Notes: generated by a model from the sequence alone, not told the origin. A DNA stretch of 64,000 nucleotides from Pseudomonas sp. Bout1 (GCF_034314165.1 NZ_JAVIWK010000001.1:1503001-1567000); one strand, 5' to 3'. Numbered from the stretch's first letter, positions 45,322 to 54,167 are shown. Numbers and translations: made by a program.

Positions 45322-45483
45322 ATGAGTGATGACGACAAACTGATAGACCTGAACGCCGAGCGGGCCAAACGTGTGCATGACCTGAATGACAAGCGACTGA
45401 ATGAAGTGCGCCAGGCGTTTGAGCAGGCGATGCCGTTGGGCAAGGCGAGGAAAAAGCCGAAAAATAAACCGAAAAAGCGTTGA
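45322..45483 (+). CDS. Small basic-tailed protein
   Basis: A 53-residue protein: an acidic start (MSDDDKLIDLNAERAKRVHD), an amphipathic helix (LNEVRQAFEQAM), and a strongly basic end (KARKKPKNKPKKR). The basic tail suggests nucleic-acid binding, but that is inference. The start at ATG 45322 is chosen from the acidic opening typical of such Pseudomonas proteins; no strong ribosome site precedes it. Confidence 0.6.
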   Translation: MSDDDKLIDLNAERAKRVHDLNDKRLNEVRQAFEQAMPLGKARKKPKNKPKKR

Positions 45484-45547
45484 TATAGCCTGCATCGATT
45501 GATGCAGGTCAGTTATTCCCCTTCTTTACGCTCCGTCGTGGGCGACA

Positions 45548-45561
45548 TTGATCCTCGTCAA
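45548..45561 (+). promoter_or_regulatory. ANR/FNR box
   Basis: TTGATCCTCGTCAA is a near-consensus FNR/ANR site (TTGAT-N4-ATCAA) with one mismatch. Placed at -41.5 it would put the transcription start near 45596, about 30 bases before ccoM, with TTAACT (45583) as a possible -10. It predicts induction at low oxygen. Confidence 0.7.
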
Positions 45562-45626
45562 TTTCTTGCATCGTCTTCTTGGTTAACTTAGCCCTATCGC
45601 AACAGGGCAAGTGCAGGAGGCCAGTC

Positions 45627-45743
45627 ATGTTTTTCGATAATGTGGTATTTGCCGGAGTGCTGACGGTTGGCCTCATGGTGATGTTCTTTGTCGGGTTTGG
45701 AATTTTTATCTGGAAAGACGCTAACAAGCGTAAGAAGCCTTAG
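45627..45743 (+). CDS. ccoM: CcoM-like small subunit of cbb3 oxidase
   Basis: A 38-residue single-helix membrane protein, MFFDNVVFAGVLTVGLMVMF... ending FIWKDANKRKKP. It closely resembles CcoM, a small subunit found in the P. stutzeri cbb3 cytochrome oxidase and in other Pseudomonas, which helps assembly and stability of the oxidase. The start is set by AGGAGG seven bases upstream, and an ANR box precedes it, fitting control together with low-oxygen respiration. It is far from any ccoNOP genes, as in other pseudomonads. Confidence 0.78.
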   Translation: MFFDNVVFAGVLTVGLMVMFFVGFGIFIWKDANKRKKP

Positions 45744-45822
45744 GTCTTTTCGGGATACATGAGCACGCAAGGCATTTTGGGCGACTTCGGTCGCCTTTTT
45801 TTTGTTTTGGATTTTTTGATTT

Positions 45823-46030
45823 GTGTACATATCCGGTGCTGCGGTAACGGCTACAGCACGCAGCCTCGCTGGCGCTCGACAGCTGCTACGGGCGGTGTGG
45901 CTCTGCTTTTCTGTGGGAGCTGGCTCGCCTGCGATGCAGCCAACTCGGTCTTTCAGACATACCGATGTGATGCCATCGCAGGTAAGAGCGGAACCATAAG
46001 TCGCCGTTACCTAAATAACGGATATACACC
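45823..46030. repeat. Short element with inverted ends (MITE-like)
   Basis: The stretch 45744-46097 has no gene. It holds a 208-base unit whose ends, 45823-45850 and 46004-46030, are inverted copies of GTGTA(CA)TATCCG-N7-GGTAACGG. The interior carries part of the 5368-5460 repeat (about 45857-45891) and a truncated REP doublet (45912-45935, degraded partner about 45974). The same ends close the 780-base palindrome at 31878-32657. No transposase is inside, so any movement would be in trans. Confidence 0.65.
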
Positions 46031-46049
46031 CCAACCCCAGCCATAAAAA

Positions 46050-46077
46050 AAGGCGCAACCCTCACAGGTCGCACCTT
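46050..46077 (-). terminator. Terminator of pitA
   Basis: Imperfect 11-base stem (46050-46060 with 46067-46077); on the minus strand it is followed by a run of seven T. It lies 20 bases after the pitA stop. Confidence 0.85.
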
Positions 46078-46097
46078 CTTCGCAAACGCCAGAACCG

Positions 46098-47573
46098 TCA
46101 GCTACCCAAAGCCTTGGAAGCCAACCAGAACAACCCGGCCGAAAGGCCCACAGTCGCCGGTAGCGTCAACACCCAAGCCATCAAAATGGTCTTGACGGTG
46201 CCACCTTGCAACCCGCTCTTGTTAGCCACCATGGTACCGGCCACACCCGAAGACAACACATGGGTCGTGGAAACCGGCAAGCTGAAGATGTTGGCCAAGC
46301 CAATCATGCTGGCCGTGGTGATCTGCGCCGACATGCCCTGGGCGTAGGTCATCCCTTGCTTGCCGATCTTCTCACCAATGGTCAACACCACACGCTTCCA
46401 GCCCACCATGGTGCCCAGGCCCAGGGCCAACGCCACGGCCAGGATCACCCAGAACGGTGCATATTCGGTGGTAGCCGTCAGGTCCTTGCGCAACTTGTCC
46501 AGGTCCGACTTTTCACGCGCATCCAGGCCAGGCAACTTGCCGACCTTCTTTGCGGTGTCATCCAGGCACAACAGGTAACGACGCACTTCAATCCGATGCT
46601 CGGCGGTCAATGAATGGTAGTCAGAGACACCCTTCAAAGTACCCAGCAACGCATTGATAGTCGGTTCAGTCTGCTGCGGATTGCACTGGAACTTGCCCGG
46701 CAAATCATCTTTCACGCTTTTGCCCAAGGCAAGGAACTCACCAAGGGTTTCGTGATTGCGCTGGTAGAACTGATTCAAGTGCAGCGTGGCGTCGCGGGTA
46801 CGCTCGATCTGGTAAGTGGTGCTGCCCAGGTCCAGTACAAACTGCGCCGGCACAATACCAATCAACACCAGCATGATCAGGCCAATACCTTTCTGCCCGT
46901 CGTTGGAGCCGTGCACAAAGCTCACGGCCATCGCCGAAATCACCAGTACAAGGCGGTTCCAGAAAGGCGGGTGCTTCTTGTCGTCGAGCTTGCGGCGCTG
47001 GTCCGGCGTCTTGTGCATCTTCGACAGCGGGCGCCACCATTTCAGGCCGAGCAGCACCAGGGCTGCCACCACGAAACCAGCCATCGGCGAGAACACCAGC
47101 GAGGCGCCGATATCGATCGCTTTCTGCCAGTTGACACCGTCAGCCAGAGGAATGTCGTTGATCAGGGCGTTGGCCAGGCCGACACCAAGGATCGAGCCGA
47201 TCAGGGTGTGGGAGCTGGACGCCGGGATCCCGAAATACCAGGTGCCGAGGTTCCAGGTGATGGCCGCGGCCAACAATGAGAAGACCATGGCCAGACCGTG
47301 GCCGGTGTTCACATTGATCAGCAGTTCCACCGGCAGCAAGTGCACGATGGCATACGCAACACCGACACCACCGAGCAACACGCCGAGGAAGTTGAACACC
47401 CCGGAGAAGAACACGGCCAGATGCGGCGGCATGGCTTTGGTATAGATGACTGTGGCAACCGCGTTAGCGGTGTCATGAAAGCCATTGATGAACTCGAAGG
47501 CGAGGACAAAGGCCAGGGCGAGCAACAGGCTCACTAGAACCCAAGCATCCAGTCCGCTGAATAAATCGATCAT
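46098..47573 (-). CDS. pitA: Low-affinity inorganic phosphate transporter PitA
   Basis: A 491-residue permease with about ten helices that takes up metal-phosphate with protons. The inverted PiT repeats are visible: EFINGFHDTANAVATVIYTKAM near the N-terminus and SFVHGSNDGQKGIGLIML in the second half, plus SSSHTLIGS and VSTTHVLSS. A long cytoplasmic loop of about 150 residues lies between, as in E. coli PitA. The start is the ATG of MIDLFSGLDAW, 20 codons into the longest frame, where the first helix begins. Confidence 0.94.
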   Translation of the reverse strand: MIDLFSGLDAWVLVSLLLALAFVLAFEFINGFHDTANAVATVIYTKAMPPHLAVFFSGVFNFLGVLLGGVGVAYAIVHLLPVELLINVNTGHGLAMVFSLLAAAITWNLGTWYFGIPASSSHTLIGSILGVGLANALINDIPLADGVNWQKAIDIGASLVFSPMAGFVVAALVLLGLKWWRPLSKMHKTPDQRRKLDDKKHPPFWNRLVLVISAMAVSFVHGSNDGQKGIGLIMLVLIGIVPAQFVLDLGSTTYQIERTRDATLHLNQFYQRNHETLGEFLALGKSVKDDLPGKFQCNPQQTEPTINALLGTLKGVSDYHSLTAEHRIEVRRYLLCLDDTAKKVGKLPGLDAREKSDLDKLRKDLTATTEYAPFWVILAVALALGLGTMVGWKRVVLTIGEKIGKQGMTYAQGMSAQITTASMIGLANIFSLPVSTTHVLSSGVAGTMVANKSGLQGGTVKTILMAWVLTLPATVGLSAGLFWLASKALGS

Positions 47574-47884
47574 GAAGGTTTTCTGACCCGGTCGTAAGGG
47601 GGCGCGATTATGCCAGAAAACATCGGTAATCAATGCACTAGCTGCTCATCGGTAACATTCTTCAATGAAAAAAAAGCCACGGGAAGGGCGCACCCCAGCG
47701 TTTTTGGGGCTTTGGCAAGTCTTTGATTTAAAACGAATAGGGCGAAAATAAACGGGTTAAACCGCAAAAAGGGGATGCCTGAAACAATTGTATGAAATTT
47801 CGGTAAGACGCCATGAAGGGGCGTCCCTCCACCAGTGCGGTACTGGCAGAGAGATGGCACCTCTGGAAGCTCAACCCGAATCGC
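47574..47884. other. Intergenic region upstream of pitA
   Basis: A 311-base gap. It contains the pitA promoter (minus strand) and an A/T-rich block (47725-47800). A CCACGGG/CCCCAGCG stretch near 47678-47710 may form a hairpin. I see no gene, RNA or repeat that I can name. Confidence 0.45.
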
Positions 47885-48085
47885 TTATGGCTCTTCGGCC
47901 TTGAGGTCCTGTTCAATCTTTTGGATTTCCTGGGCAAAGGCCTGGTCGAGCAGACTGGCTCGTTTACGCCATGGCTTGCGTTCAGGTTCTGGCTGGGCGG
48001 CGTAGGTGGTGACTTCCCCGCCGTAAACATCCTTGTAACGTTGTTCCTGGCGCTCAAGTTCCGCGCGCAGTTCGTCTTTCGTCAC
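47885..48085 (-). CDS. Uncharacterised small helical protein
   Basis: A 66-residue charged protein: [30 protein letters not shown], then [25 protein letters not shown], two helices around a Pro-rich turn. I chose the GTG start at 48085 with AGGT just upstream; the longer frame adds 28 residues with no support. Conserved in pseudomonads as far as I recall; function unknown. Confidence 0.72.
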   Translation of the reverse strand: MTKDELRAELERQEQRYKDVYGGEVTTYAAQPEPERKPWRKRASLLDQAFAQEIQKIEQDLKAEEP

Positions 48086-48710
48086 ATTGTTACCTAATTG
48101 AGTTGAGTTTAATTCCAGTGAAGCGCGATGCGGCAAAGGATAAACCAGTTCCTTATTGCAGGCGGCCACGGCACCGGAAGAAGAACAGCTGTCGTAGCAA
48201 CAGTTTTGTTTTCACAGTCGCAAGCAATTGGCAGCATCTTGAATGAGTGTCAGGTACTTGCGAGGGGGCATGCACAAAGTCTGTACGTTGCCTGATCAGG
48301 CCCCACGGTTTGATACGGGCCTGGCCTCGCCTAGGATGCATTATAGCGATGCGTTTGAATAACACTATCGCGATCAAGTTAAAAAACGTCAACTTTGTGT
48401 GAGGGTTTTGTTACACGGGCATGTGAGGTTCTTGCTGAACTATTGGCGCCATAAATTCTGCGGTGTTCTACAAGCGGTAAATAAACCTTAAGTTCCCTCG
48501 TACATCAGCTGATTCCGAAGTCGATTGAAGGCAAGCCCAGCGGGGTGCTGGTTTGGATCACCCACCGACCGGCGGTCACAAATTGCGATAATCGAATGAC
48601 CGTCCGATAATCGCCCAATGTTGTCCCTGTTGCCTTGTGTATCAATTGCACGGCGGCTTGTAATAGCAGTCACCTCCCGCTGCGGTTAAAAATAAGAGAA
48701 AGGACCCCAA
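48086..48710. other. Long intergenic region upstream of pcaR
   Basis: A 625-base gap between divergent genes. Apart from the PcaR-type sites near 48586-48613 and an A/T-rich promoter-like stretch (48355-48500), I see no convincing gene. Its length would allow a small RNA, but no terminator-flanked unit is obvious. Confidence 0.45.
48581..48616 (+). promoter_or_regulatory. Twin PcaR-type operator, pcaR promoter
   Basis: Two CGATAATCG copies (48586-48594 and 48605-48613) spaced 19 bases start to start. The core matches the GTTCGATAATCGCAC site described for P. putida PcaR. About 100 bases before pcaR, they suggest autoregulation. Confidence 0.7.
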
Positions 48711-49553
48711 ATGAACGATCAATTGCGCAACTCCTTCGCATCAGTGGCGCCGCCGATCGTTGCGTCACCGGCCAAGCGCATCCAGGCGTTTACCGGTGAT
48801 CCGGACTTCATGACTTCCCTGGCCCGTGGCCTGGCCGTGGTGCAGGCGTTCCAGGAGCGCAAGCGCCACCTCACCATCGCGCAGATCAGCCACCGCACGG
48901 AAATTCCTCGCGCAGCCGTGCGCCGTTGCCTGCATACCCTGATCAAGCTCGGCTACGCCACCACCGACGGGCGCACCTATTCGCTGCTGCCCAAGGTGCT
49001 GACCCTCGGCCACGCGTACCTGTCGTCCACGCCTCTTGCAGTGTCGGCCCAGCCGTACCTGGACCGCATGAGCGAGCAACTCCACGAAGCCTGCAACATG
49101 GCCACCCTGGAAGGTGATGACATCCTCTACATTGCCCGCTCCGCCACCACCCAGCGCCTGATTTCGGTCGACCTCTCGGTGGGCGGCCGCCTGCCGGCCT
49201 ATTGCACCTCGATGGGCCGCATCCTGCTGGCCGCGCTCGATGATGCCTCGCTGCAGGACTACCTCGACCATGCCGACCTGCAAACCAAGACCAGCCGCAC
49301 CCTCACCACCCCGCAAGCCTTGTTCGAATGCCTGCAGGAAGTGCGGCAGCAGGGCTGGTGCATCGTCGACCAGGAGCTGGAGCAGGGCCTGCGTTCCATT
49401 GCCGTGCCGGTGTACGACGCTTCCGGCCAGGTGCTGGCTGCGCTGAACGTCAGCACCCATGCCGGGCGGGTCAGCCGCAGTGAGCTGGAGCAGCGTTTCC
49501 TGCCGAGCATGCTCAGCGCCAGCCAGGAGTTGAGCGCCCAACTGTTTGCCTAA
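48711..49553 (+). CDS. pcaR: IclR-family pca regulator PcaR
   Basis: A 280-residue IclR regulator that activates pca genes in response to 3-oxoadipate. The winged HTH covers about 33-95 (SLARGLAVVQAFQERKRHLTIAQISHRTEIPRAAVRRCLHTL), with an effector-binding domain after it (ISVDLSVGGRLPAYCTSMGRILLA). Preceded by AGAAAGGA. It heads the pca cluster, with pcaK downstream. Confidence 0.95.
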   Translation: MNDQLRNSFASVAPPIVASPAKRIQAFTGDPDFMTSLARGLAVVQAFQERKRHLTIAQISHRTEIPRAAVRRCLHTLIKLGYATTDGRTYSLLPKVLTLGHAYLSSTPLAVSAQPYLDRMSEQLHEACNMATLEGDDILYIARSATTQRLISVDLSVGGRLPAYCTSMGRILLAALDDASLQDYLDHADLQTKTSRTLTTPQALFECLQEVRQQGWCIVDQELEQGLRSIAVPVYDASGQVLAALNVSTHAGRVSRSELEQRFLPSMLSASQELSAQLFA

Positions 49554-49556
49554 GCT

Positions 49557-49571
49557 GTTCGGTGATCGCAC
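49557..49571 (+). promoter_or_regulatory. Candidate PcaR site before pcaK
   Basis: GTTCGGTGATCGCAC agrees at 13 of 15 positions with the P. putida PcaR site as I recall it. It lies in the 145-base gap between pcaR and pcaK; only one copy is seen. Confidence 0.5.
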
Positions 49572-49698
49572 AGATCCCGGCCGGATGAATTGACGGTGTT
49601 TCCCCTGGCTTATTAATGTGCGGCAGCGCTCTGCGCCAAGCCAATAATAATGACGACTCAACGTCGTTCGCCCGCCCCTCGGTGTGGAAATAAAAATA

Positions 49699-51045
49699 AT
49701 GAATCAGCCTTCACCTGTTGTCGGTACGTGCCTGGACGTTCAGTCCTTCATCAACGCCCAGCCACTGTCGCGGTACCAGTGGCGCGTGGTGATCCTGTGT
49801 TTTCTCATCGTTTTTCTCGACGGCCTCGACACTGCCGCCATGGGCTTTATCGCCCCGGCGCTGTCTCAGGACTGGGGCATCGACCGCGCCAGCCTCGGCC
49901 CGGTGATGAGTGCCGCGTTGATCGGCATGGTCTTTGGCGCCCTGGGTTCCGGGCCGCTGGCTGATCGCTTCGGGCGCAAGGTGGTGCTGGTGGGGGCCGT
50001 GTTGGTGTTTGGTGCCTTCAGCCTGGCGTCGGCCTACAGCAGCAACGTCGATCAATTGCTGATTTTGCGTTTTCTCACCGGCCTGGGCCTGGGCGCCGGC
50101 ATGCCGAACGCCACGACGCTGCTCTCTGAATACACCCCCGAGCGCCATAAGTCGCTGCTGGTGACCAGCATGTTCTGTGGCTTCAACCTGGGGATGGCCG
50201 GTGGCGGGTTTATCTCGGCCAAATTAATCCCGACCTTTGGCTGGCACAGCTTGCTGATGATCGGCGGGATTTTGCCGTTGATCCTCGCGGTGGTGTTGCT
50301 GGTGTGGCTGCCGGAGTCGGCGCGTTACCTGGTGGTGCGCAATCGCGGTACCGACAAGGTGCGCAAGACCCTCGCGCCCATCGAACCAAGCATCGTCAAC
50401 CAGGCCTCAAGTTTCAGCGTGCCCGAGCAAAAAACTGTCAAGGCGCGCAACGTGTTTGCGGTGATCTTCTCCGGCACCTACAGCGCCGGCACCTTGCTGC
50501 TGTGGCTGACTTACTTCATGGGCCTGGTGATTGTTTACCTGCTGACCAGTTGGCTGCCAACCCTGATGCGTGACAGCGGTGCCAGCATGGAACAGGCCGC
50601 GTTTATCGGTGCGTTGTTCCAGTTTGGCGGCGTACTGAGCGCAGTCGGCGTGGGCTGGGCGATGGACCGGTTCAATCCCCACAAGGTCATCGGCACCTTT
50701 TACCTGCTGGCCGGGGTGTTTGCCTACGCGGTGGGGCAGAGCCTGGGCAATATCACGCTCCTGGCGACGCTGGTGCTGGTCGCCGGGATGTGCGTCAACG
50801 GTGCGCAGTCGGCGATGCCGTCTTTGGCGGCGCGTTTCTACCCAACGCAAGGCCGCGCCACCGGCGTGTCGTGGATGCTCGGCATCGGCCGTTTTGGCGC
50901 GATCCTCGGTGCCTGGATGGGCGCGACCTTGCTGGGCCTGGGCTGGAACTTCGAACAGGTGCTGACGGCCCTGGTGATTCCGGCGGCATTGGCCACTACG
51001 GCGGTGGTGATCAAGGGCATGGTCAGCCATGCCGACGCTACTTGA
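49699..51045 (+). CDS. pcaK: 4-Hydroxybenzoate/protocatechuate transporter PcaK
   Basis: A 448-residue aromatic acid:H+ symporter of the MFS. Signature DGLDTAAMGF in helix 1 (essential Asp pair region), GPLADRFGRK in the first loop, and FLTGLGLGAGMPNATTLLSEYTP are those of PcaK/BenK. It brings in 4-hydroxybenzoate or protocatechuate and helps chemotaxis to them in P. putida. I chose the ATG of MNQPSPVVG. Confidence 0.93.
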   Translation: MNQPSPVVGTCLDVQSFINAQPLSRYQWRVVILCFLIVFLDGLDTAAMGFIAPALSQDWGIDRASLGPVMSAALIGMVFGALGSGPLADRFGRKVVLVGAVLVFGAFSLASAYSSNVDQLLILRFLTGLGLGAGMPNATTLLSEYTPERHKSLLVTSMFCGFNLGMAGGGFISAKLIPTFGWHSLLMIGGILPLILAVVLLVWLPESARYLVVRNRGTDKVRKTLAPIEPSIVNQASSFSVPEQKTVKARNVFAVIFSGTYSAGTLLLWLTYFMGLVIVYLLTSWLPTLMRDSGASMEQAAFIGALFQFGGVLSAVGVGWAMDRFNPHKVIGTFYLLAGVFAYAVGQSLGNITLLATLVLVAGMCVNGAQSAMPSLAARFYPTQGRATGVSWMLGIGRFGAILGAWMGATLLGLGWNFEQVLTALVIPAALATTAVVIKGMVSHADAT

Positions 51046-51054
51046 AGCGATTTT

Positions 51055-51156
51055 TGTAGGCGCGAGCTTGCTCGCGAAGGTCTTTAACGATGACGTTGGC
51101 ATTCTGAATGAACGCGGCGTCTTCAAGTTTTTCGCGAGCAACCTCGCCCCTGCAGG
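51055..51156. repeat. REP-like imperfect palindrome
   Basis: GTAGGCGCGAGCTTGCTCGCGAAG at the left and TTCGCGAGCAACCTCGCCCC-TGCAG at the right are inverted imperfect copies, with CGATGACG/CGGCGTC pairing inside. This is the 'GCGAGCTTGCTCGC' repeat of P. fluorescens genomes, lying after pcaK. Confidence 0.7.
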
Positions 51157-51180
51157 GAAAGATAGCTTGCAAACAATTCG

Positions 51181-51213
51181 TTCGATAATCGAACACTCAG
51201 TCGATTATCGGAT
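51181..51213 (+). promoter_or_regulatory. PcaR operator of pcaIJ
   Basis: CGATAATCG (51183-51191) and its inverted form CGATTATCG (51202-51210), again 19 bases start to start. The pair is 90 bases before pcaI, where PcaR is expected to bind and activate. Confidence 0.75.
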
Positions 51214-51300
51214 TGTTTGGCTTCAACCCCCGGCTTAATCTTCAAGCACTTCGGCGCTGCCTCCAGCGCCTTTTTCGATCCATACCGGGAGCCTAACCCC

Positions 51301-52158
51301 ATGGCTGAAATCCTTTCCCTGGCCGAGGCCGTCAAGCAGTTCGTGAATGACGGTGACACCGTTGCACTCGAAGGCTTTACTCACCTGATCCCTACGGCGG
51401 CAGGTCATGAAATCATTCGTCAGGGCAAGAAAGACCTGACGCTGGTACGCATGACGCCTGACCTGATCTACGACCAGTTGATCGGCGCCGGCTGTGCCCG
51501 CAAGTTGATTTTCTCCTGGGGCGGCAACCCGGGCGTGGGCTCCCTGCACCGGCTGCGGGATGCGGTTGAAAAGCAGTGGCCGCAACCGCTGGAGATCGAA
51601 GAACACAGCCACGCCGACCTGGCCAATGCCTACGTCGCCGGTGCATCCGGCCTGCCATTCGCGGTGTTGCGCGCCTACGCCGGCTCCGACCTGCCCAAGG
51701 TCAACCCGCTGATCAAGACCGTGACCTGCCCATTCACCGGCGAAGTGCTGGCGGCCGTGCCGTCGGTGCGTCCGGACATCACCGTGATCCACGCACAAAA
51801 GGCTGACCGCAAGGGCAACGTGCTGCTGTGGGGCATCCTCGGCGTGCAGAAGGAGGCAGCCCTGGCAGCCAAACGTTGCATCGTCACCGTCGAAGAAATC
51901 GTCGACGACCTCAACGCACCGATGAACGCCTGTGTGCTGCCAACCTGGGCCCTGACCGCCGTGTGCCATGTACCCGGCGGCGCGCATCCGTCCTACGCCC
52001 ACGGTTACACCGAGCGTGATAACCGTTTCTACCAAGCGTGGGACCCGATCGCCCGGGACCGTGAGACGTTTACCGCGTGGATCAACGAATACATCCACGG
52101 CACCGCCAATTTCAGTGAATTCCAGGCCAAGCTGGCCACTGCGCAGGAGGCCCGATAA
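51301..52158 (+). CDS. pcaI: 3-Oxoadipate CoA-transferase subunit A
   Basis: A 285-residue class I CoA-transferase alpha subunit. With PcaJ it moves CoA from succinyl-CoA to 3-oxoadipate. It fits the longer PcaI/CatI type (MAEILSLAEAVKQFVNDGDTVALEGFTHLIP, LIFSWGGNPGVGS). I chose the ATG of MAEILS, 28 codons into the longest frame, preceded by GGGAG. Overlaps pcaJ by one base. Confidence 0.93.
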   Translation: MAEILSLAEAVKQFVNDGDTVALEGFTHLIPTAAGHEIIRQGKKDLTLVRMTPDLIYDQLIGAGCARKLIFSWGGNPGVGSLHRLRDAVEKQWPQPLEIEEHSHADLANAYVAGASGLPFAVLRAYAGSDLPKVNPLIKTVTCPFTGEVLAAVPSVRPDITVIHAQKADRKGNVLLWGILGVQKEAALAAKRCIVTVEEIVDDLNAPMNACVLPTWALTAVCHVPGGAHPSYAHGYTERDNRFYQAWDPIARDRETFTAWINEYIHGTANFSEFQAKLATAQEAR

Positions 52159-52937
52159 TGGCTTACTCCACCAACGAAATGATGACCGTCGCCGCCGCCC
52201 GCCGCCTGAAGAACGGTTCGGTGTGCTTCGTCGGCATCGGCTTGCCTTCCAAGGCCGCCAACCTGGCGCGCCTGACGTCGTCGCCCGACGTGGTGCTGAT
52301 CTACGAGTCTGGCCCGATTGGCGCCAAGCCCTCGGTGCTGCCGCTGTCCATCGGTGACGGCGAGCTGGCGGAAACCGCCGACACTGTGGTGCCGACCGGT
52401 GAGATTTTTCGCTACTGGCTGCAGGGCGGGCGTATTGACGTCGGTTTTCTCGGTGCGGCCCAGGTCGACCGTTTCGGCAATATCAACACCACCGTGGTGG
52501 GTGATTATCACCATCCCAAAGTGCGCCTGCCGGGTGCCGGTGGCGCGCCGGAAATCGCCGGCTCCGCGAAGAGCGTGCTGATTATCCTCAAGCAGTCGGC
52601 GCGCTCGTTTGTCGACAAGCTGGACTTCATTACCTCGGTTGGCCACGGCGAAGGCGGCGACTCGCGTAAACGCCTGGGCCTGCCAGGCGCTGGTCCCGTA
52701 GGAATCATTACCGACCTGTGCATCATGGAACCGGAGGAGGGCAGCCACGAGTTTGTCGTCACCGCCCTGCACCCCGGCGTGACCCGTGAGCAAGTGGTGG
52801 CGGCCACCGGTTGGGCGGTTCGTTTTGCCGACCAGCTGACCACCAGCGCCGAACCTACCGACATCGAACTGACCGCCCTGCGCGACCTTGAAGCGCGCAC
52901 CGCTGCCGCCCACGGCCAAGCCCCCGGAGAAGCCTGA
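52158..52937 (+). CDS. pcaJ: 3-Oxoadipate CoA-transferase subunit B
   Basis: A 259-residue beta subunit; the catalytic Glu, which forms the CoA thioester, is in VLIYESGPIGAKP, and the oxyanion glycines in VGIGLPSKAANLA. The start ATG overlaps the pcaI stop (TAATG) and its stop overlaps pcaF (TGATG), so the three are translated together. Confidence 0.94.
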   Translation: MAYSTNEMMTVAAARRLKNGSVCFVGIGLPSKAANLARLTSSPDVVLIYESGPIGAKPSVLPLSIGDGELAETADTVVPTGEIFRYWLQGGRIDVGFLGAAQVDRFGNINTTVVGDYHHPKVRLPGAGGAPEIAGSAKSVLIILKQSARSFVDKLDFITSVGHGEGGDSRKRLGLPGAGPVGIITDLCIMEPEEGSHEFVVTALHPGVTREQVVAATGWAVRFADQLTTSAEPTDIELTALRDLEARTAAAHGQAPGEA

Positions 52938-54139
52938 TGCGCGACGTATTTATCTGTGACGCCATTCGTACCCCCATCGGCCGTTTTGGCGGTGGCTTGT
53001 CCACCGTGCGCGCCGATGACCTGGCGGCACTGCCGATCAAGGCCTTGATGGAGCGCAACCCGTCAGTGGACTGGAACGCGGTCGACGAGGTGTTCCTGGG
53101 TTGCGCCAACCAGGCCGGCGAAGACAACCGCAACGTGGCGCGCATGGCGGCATTGCTGGCCGGCCTGCCGGAGAGCATTCCCGGCGTCACCCTGAACCGC
53201 CTGTGCGCCTCGGGCATGGACGCGATCGGCACGGCTTTTCGCGCGATCGCCAGCGGCGAAATGGAGCTGGCGATTGCCGGTGGCGTCGAGTCGATGTCCC
53301 GCGCACCGTTCGTGATGGGCAAGGCGGATGCGGCGTTCTCGCGCAACATGAAGCTGGAAGACACCACCATCGGCTGGCGCTTCATCAACCCGTTGATGAA
53401 GGCTCAGTACGGCGTCGACCCAATGCCGCAAACCGCCGACAACGTGGCCGATGACTATCAAGTCTCCCGCGCCGACCAGGACGCGTTCGCCCTGCGCAGC
53501 CAGCAACGTACTGCCGCTGCACAGGCCGCCGGCTTCTTCGCCGAAGAAATCGTGCCGGTGCGTGTCGCCCATAAAAAGGGCGAAACCGTAGTCGAGCATG
53601 ACGAGCATCCACGGGCCGATACCACCCTGGAAGCCCTGACCAAACTCAAGCCGGTCAACGGCCCCGACAAGACCGTCACCGCGGGCAACGCCTCTGGCGT
53701 CAACGACGGTGCCGCCGCACTGATCCTGGCCTCTGCCGAAGCCGTCAAAAAACACGGCCTGACCGCCCGCGCTCGGGTGTTGGGCATGGCCAGCGCCGGT
53801 GTGGCGCCGCGTGTGATGGGCATCGGCCCGGTGCCGGCGGTGCGCAAACTGGTGGAGCGCCTGGGCCTGGCGGTGACTGATTTCGATGTGATCGAACTCA
53901 ACGAAGCCTTCGCCAGCCAGGGTTTGGCCGTGCTGCGCGAATTGGGGATTGCCGACGACGCACCGCAGGTCAACCCGAACGGCGGCGCAATTGCCCTCGG
54001 CCACCCACTGGGCATGAGCGGCGCGCGCCTGGTACTGACCGCGCTGCACCAACTGGAAAAAACCGGCGGCAGCAAAGGCCTGGCGACCATGTGCGTTGGC
54101 GTTGGCCAAGGTTTGGCCCTGGCGATCGAACGCGTTTGA
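52937..54139 (+). CDS. pcaF: 3-Oxoadipyl-CoA thiolase PcaF
   Basis: A 400-residue thiolase that cleaves 3-oxoadipyl-CoA into succinyl-CoA and acetyl-CoA, last step of the pathway. Catalytic residues are all present: Cys in NRLCASGMDA (about C90), His in NEAFASQGLA and in GGAIALGHPLGMSG, and the second Cys in TMCVGVGQG. Confidence 0.97.
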   Translation: MRDVFICDAIRTPIGRFGGGLSTVRADDLAALPIKALMERNPSVDWNAVDEVFLGCANQAGEDNRNVARMAALLAGLPESIPGVTLNRLCASGMDAIGTAFRAIASGEMELAIAGGVESMSRAPFVMGKADAAFSRNMKLEDTTIGWRFINPLMKAQYGVDPMPQTADNVADDYQVSRADQDAFALRSQQRTAAAQAAGFFAEEIVPVRVAHKKGETVVEHDEHPRADTTLEALTKLKPVNGPDKTVTAGNASGVNDGAAALILASAEAVKKHGLTARARVLGMASAGVAPRVMGIGPVPAVRKLVERLGLAVTDFDVIELNEAFASQGLAVLRELGIADDAPQVNPNGGAIALGHPLGMSGARLVLTALHQLEKTGGSKGLATMCVGVGQGLALAIERV

Positions 54140-54167
54140 GCCCCACAAGAATAAAGAGGATTGCTCC

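Noticed and set aside
48086..48580. Small RNA (CrcZ-like) upstream of pcaR
   Set aside because: No run of A-rich CANAACAA-type Hfq/Crc motifs and no terminator hairpin with T run were found.
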